Assembly: GCA_030018645.1 (NCBI GenBank)
Contig: JASEHX010000009.1
Coordinates: forward strand, 1 to 24,613
From: Candidatus Margulisiibacteriota bacterium
GTDB lineage: Bacteria > Margulisbacteria > WOR-1 > O2-12-FULL-45-9
Direction: 5' to 3'
Length of the DNA: 24,613 nt
A program made the position numbers and the translations under genes. The notes beneath the pieces were generated by a model. It did no database searches. It saw nothing but the letters and a program-made list of their open reading frames with translations, and was not told the DNA's origin. Below are positions 22,425 through 24,613 of the stretch, in pieces; positions within the stretch are counted from its first letter, which is position 1; every line of letters begins with the position of its first letter.

Positions 22425-24457
22425 TATTGGCTAACCTCAACTTTCGCTGCGCATACTTTGAATTCGGGAATTTTGGATTTAGGGTCCAGCGCGTCATTGG
22501 TCAAGATATTGGCCGCCGCTTCCCTAAAATGGAACGGGATAAAAATGGTTTTTCCCGGCACGATTGTCGACACTTGCGCGCGGATATTAATCGATCCGCG
22601 GCGGGTGATAACTTTTACAAAACAGCCGCTGCGGATACCAAGCTCCTTTGCGTCCGCTGGATTGACCTCAACAAAACCTTCCGGATGCTCGCGATGGAGC
22701 TGGCTGGTTTTCCGGGTCATAGTCCCGGTGTGGAAATGAAAATACATCCTGCCGGTCGTCAAAGTGAAAGGATATTCGCGGTCGGTTTCTTCGGCGGGAG
22801 GAAGGTGGTCGATCGGCGAAAATTTTCCTTTGCCTCTCGAAAAGGCCTCGCGGTGCAGGAATTTCGTCCCCGGATGCTCGCGCTTTGGGCAGGGCCATTG
22901 CAGGCCAAATTCTTCCAGCCGGTCATAGAATATCCCGCCATATATCGGGGTGACGGACGCGATCTCTTCCATTATTTTGGCCGGTGAGCCGTAATCCATT
23001 TTATATCCGAGCAGTTTTGCAATCTTTTGCAAAATCTGCCAGTCGGGAAGCGACTGCCCCACCGGATCAACTGATTTCCTGATCCGCTGGACCCTTCTTT
23101 CGGTATTGGTGAAAGTCCCGTCTTTTTCGGCAAACGAAGTTCCCGGCAGTACTACGTCGGCTAGCTGGGCAGTTTCGGTCAGGAAAATGTCCTGGACAAC
23201 TAAAAATTCCAGTTTCCTTAACCCTTCTTCAACGTGGGTTATGTTGGGATCGGAGAGCATGGGATTTTCCCCCATGATGTACAGGGCCTTCAATTCACCT
23301 TTGGCCGCCGCGTTGATCATTTCAACTACGGTTAACCCCATTTTATCCGGCAGTTTTTCAATGGCCCAGGCCTTTTCAAATTTTTTGCGCAGTTCTTCGT
23401 TGGCCCAGGCCTGATAGCCGGAAAGGACATTGGGCAGCGCCCCCATATCACAGGCGCCCTGCACGTTATTTTGTCCCCTTAGCGGATTAATGCCGGTATG
23501 GGGGAACCCCACGTGCCCGGTCAAAAGGACAAGGTTTGCCAGGGTTAAAACGTTGTCCGTCCCGGTGGTATGCTGGGTTATTCCCATGGAATAGATGATT
23601 GACGCCTTCTTGGATGAAGCGTAAAGCCGGGCCGCTTTTTTGATGTCCGCCGCCGGCACGTTGGTGATTTTTTCAACCTGCTCCAGGGGATATCTAGCTA
23701 ATACTTTCCTAAATTCCTCAAACCCTTCGGTCCGCATCTCGATATATTCTTTATCCAGGAGATTTTCGTCTACAATAACTTTCATCATGCCGTTAAACAA
23801 GGCAATATCGGTCCCCGGCCGCTGGCGCATATGCAGCGCTGCATACTTAGCCAAAGGAATTTCCCGGGGGTCAGCAATGATTATTTTGGCCCCCTTATCA
23901 TAAGCACGGATGATACGGTTGCCGGTCGCGGGGTGCTGCTCTGTTGTATTGGAGCCAGTAATAAGTAAAACGTCGCAGTCCTCAACTTCATTTATGGAGT
24001 TCGTCATCGCCCCTGAACCGAATGCCAGCGCCAGACCAGCCACGGTAGACGCATGGCAGAGCCGGGCGCAATGGTCTACATTATTTGTGCCGCAGGCCGC
24101 CCGCGCCAGCTTCATCATCAAATAATTTTCTTCATTGGTGCACTTGGCCGAAGAGAGAAAGCCCAGTGAATCCGGCCCAGTTTGCCGGCGGATAGTATTT
24201 AATTTCTCTCCAACAACACTTAAGGCCTCATCCCATCCAACTGGGACCAGTGCGCCATTTTTTTTGACCAGCGGTGTTTTTAACCTGGCTGGATGGTTGA
24301 TAAATTCGTGGACATTCCAGCCCTTGACGCAAAGGATTCCCTGGCTGATGGGATGTTTTTTGCTGGGATAGACCCCTACCACTTCGCCGTCCCTTACTTG
24401 GAGGTAAAAATTACAGCCGCAGCCGCAGTAGGTGCAGGTGGTGAGAACTTTTTTCAT
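22424..24457 (-). CDS. fdhA: Formate dehydrogenase catalytic subunit (Mo/W-bis-MGD, cysteine type)
   Basis: The enzyme oxidises formate to CO2, or runs in reverse, at a tungsten or molybdenum bis-pterin site. An N-terminal 4Fe-4S cluster uses C8, C11, C15 and C43. The active-site region NVDHCARLCHASTVAGL places C134 where other formate dehydrogenases have selenocysteine, followed by the conserved H135. Further motifs are GSNTTEQHPATGNRI, RPGTDIALFNGMMKVI, HTGINPLRGQNNVQGACDMGALP and the C-terminal pterin-binding TTGRMYFHFHTGTMTRK. At 677 residues it matches FdhF-type enzymes, with no fused ferredoxin domains. It has no twin-arginine signal, so it is cytoplasmic. It heads the operon; no ribosome-binding site is visible before the ATG. 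Confidence 0.95.
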   Translation of the reverse strand: MKKVLTTCTYCGCGCNFYLQVRDGEVVGVYPSKKHPISQGILCVKGWNVHEFINHPARLKTPLVKKNGALVPVGWDEALSVVGEKLNTIRRQTGPDSLGFLSSAKCTNEENYLMMKLARAACGTNNVDHCARLCHASTVAGLALAFGSGAMTNSINEVEDCDVLLITGSNTTEQHPATGNRIIRAYDKGAKIIIADPREIPLAKYAALHMRQRPGTDIALFNGMMKVIVDENLLDKEYIEMRTEGFEEFRKVLARYPLEQVEKITNVPAADIKKAARLYASSKKASIIYSMGITQHTTGTDNVLTLANLVLLTGHVGFPHTGINPLRGQNNVQGACDMGALPNVLSGYQAWANEELRKKFEKAWAIEKLPDKMGLTVVEMINAAAKGELKALYIMGENPMLSDPNITHVEEGLRKLEFLVVQDIFLTETAQLADVVLPGTSFAEKDGTFTNTERRVQRIRKSVDPVGQSLPDWQILQKIAKLLGYKMDYGSPAKIMEEIASVTPIYGGIFYDRLEEFGLQWPCPKREHPGTKFLHREAFSRGKGKFSPIDHLPPAEETDREYPFTLTTGRMYFHFHTGTMTRKTSQLHREHPEGFVEVNPADAKELGIRSGCFVKVITRRGSINIRAQVSTIVPGKTIFIPFHFREAAANILTNDALDPKSKIPEFKVCAAKVEVSQ

Positions 24458-24487
24458 TTTATTACTTAATTCTCTATTAAATAGTTT

Positions 24488-24501
24488 GTGAAAGATTTCA
24501 C
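24488..24501. promoter_or_regulatory. CRP/FNR-type palindrome in the fdhA leader
   Basis: GTGAAAGATTTCAC is a 5-bp-arm inverted repeat (GTGAA/TTCAC, 4-bp spacer), the same half-sites and spacing as the palindrome at 18333-18360. It is centred about 20 bp downstream of the predicted fdhA transcription start, a position suited to repression. Confidence 0.5.
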
Positions 24502-24520
24502 TTATGCTTCAATTACTTTT

Positions 24521-24549
24521 ATTTTACAATGTAATCAGGCCTTTGTCAA
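24521..24549 (-). promoter_or_regulatory. Promoter of the formate dehydrogenase operon
   Basis: On the minus strand a consensus TTGACA (24549-24544) and TAAAAT (24526-24521) are 17 bp apart. Transcription would start near 24514, leaving a leader of about 57 nt that carries the CRP/FNR-type palindrome. The promoter is close to consensus and should not need an activator. Confidence 0.7.
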
Positions 24550-24613
24550 ATTGGTTAAGCGTAAGTATTCAGAGTTACTGAAGTGAAGATGACAAGACAA
24601 TATTTTTAAGTGC

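Noticed and set aside
22427..22987. 186-codon plus-strand open frame opposite fdhA
   Set aside because: It is antisense to the strongly conserved pterin-binding C-terminus of FdhA, has no recognisable domain and no ribosome-binding site. It is a shadow frame.
24040..24070. Selenocysteine (in-frame TGA) at the FdhA active site
   Set aside because: The active-site codon encodes cysteine (C134) and the frame has no internal TGA.
1..24613. CRISPR array, insertion-sequence transposase or prophage genes
   Set aside because: No regularly spaced repeats and no transposase, integrase or phage proteins are seen in any frame.

Overview
The window reads as a piece of chromosome from an anaerobic or facultative, Gram-negative-type bacterium of moderate GC content. 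A signal-peptide-bearing, porin-like beta-barrel protein implies an outer membrane. Several features suggest an uncultured candidate-phylum lineage rather than a well-studied genus: a bacterial copy of the mainly archaeal regulator NrpR, a remnant of a helix-turn-helix family I associate with candidate-phylum genomes, a palindromic insert inside a coding region, and unusually compact cofactor and ABC proteins. The phylum is a guess (WOR-1/Margulisbacteria-like lineages would fit) and cannot be settled from this sequence alone.

Layout. (1) 1-523: tRNA-Gln(UUG) on the minus strand, fused in frame to a truncated remnant of a conserved hypothetical gene. (2) 524-3058, plus strand: a large RelA/SpoT-type protein with an intact-looking (p)ppGpp synthetase domain and a degenerate hydrolase domain. 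(3) 3063-6873, minus strand: nrpR, apbE, ackA and a left-handed beta-helix sugar-nucleotidyltransferase-like gene. (4) 7032-9705: gdhA (plus) and glnA (minus), convergent. With the divergent nrpR they form an ammonium-assimilation module, and both promoters carry dyads between -35 and -10. (5) 9773-11602, minus strand: mutM and an AI-2E-family permease. (6) 11633-18144, minus strand: a porin, then tupA-tupB-tupC, moeA, moaA, moaC, a MOSC protein and mogA, most of them overlapping. (7) 18350-24457, minus strand: a formate dehydrogenase alpha subunit, sulfhydrogenase-type beta and gamma electron-transfer subunits, focA, mobA and fdhD.

Regions 6 and 7 form one metabolic unit. The porin and TupABC probably bring in tungstate (or molybdate). 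MoaA/MoaC/MogA/MoeA build and load the pterin cofactor, MobA adds the nucleotide, and FdhD sulfurates the enzyme. FocA moves formate across the inner membrane. The formate dehydrogenase is paired with HydB/HydG-type subunits that would pass electrons between formate and NAD(P). The two operons share a GTGAA-N4-TTCAC palindrome of the CRP/FNR class. At the porin operon it lies about 60 bp upstream of the predicted transcription start, and at the formate dehydrogenase operon about 20 bp downstream, so one regulator could activate metal uptake while repressing the enzyme operon, or the reverse. MoaD, MoaE and MoeB are not in the window.

The most useful leads are the FdhA-HydB-HydG arrangement, the shared CRP/FNR-like sites, the NrpR-type operator inside the gdhA promoter, the hydrolase-dead RelA/SpoT homologue, the N-terminally truncated TupC ATPase, the structured leaders in front of the porin and tupA, and the repeated placement of -10 boxes almost on top of start codons.
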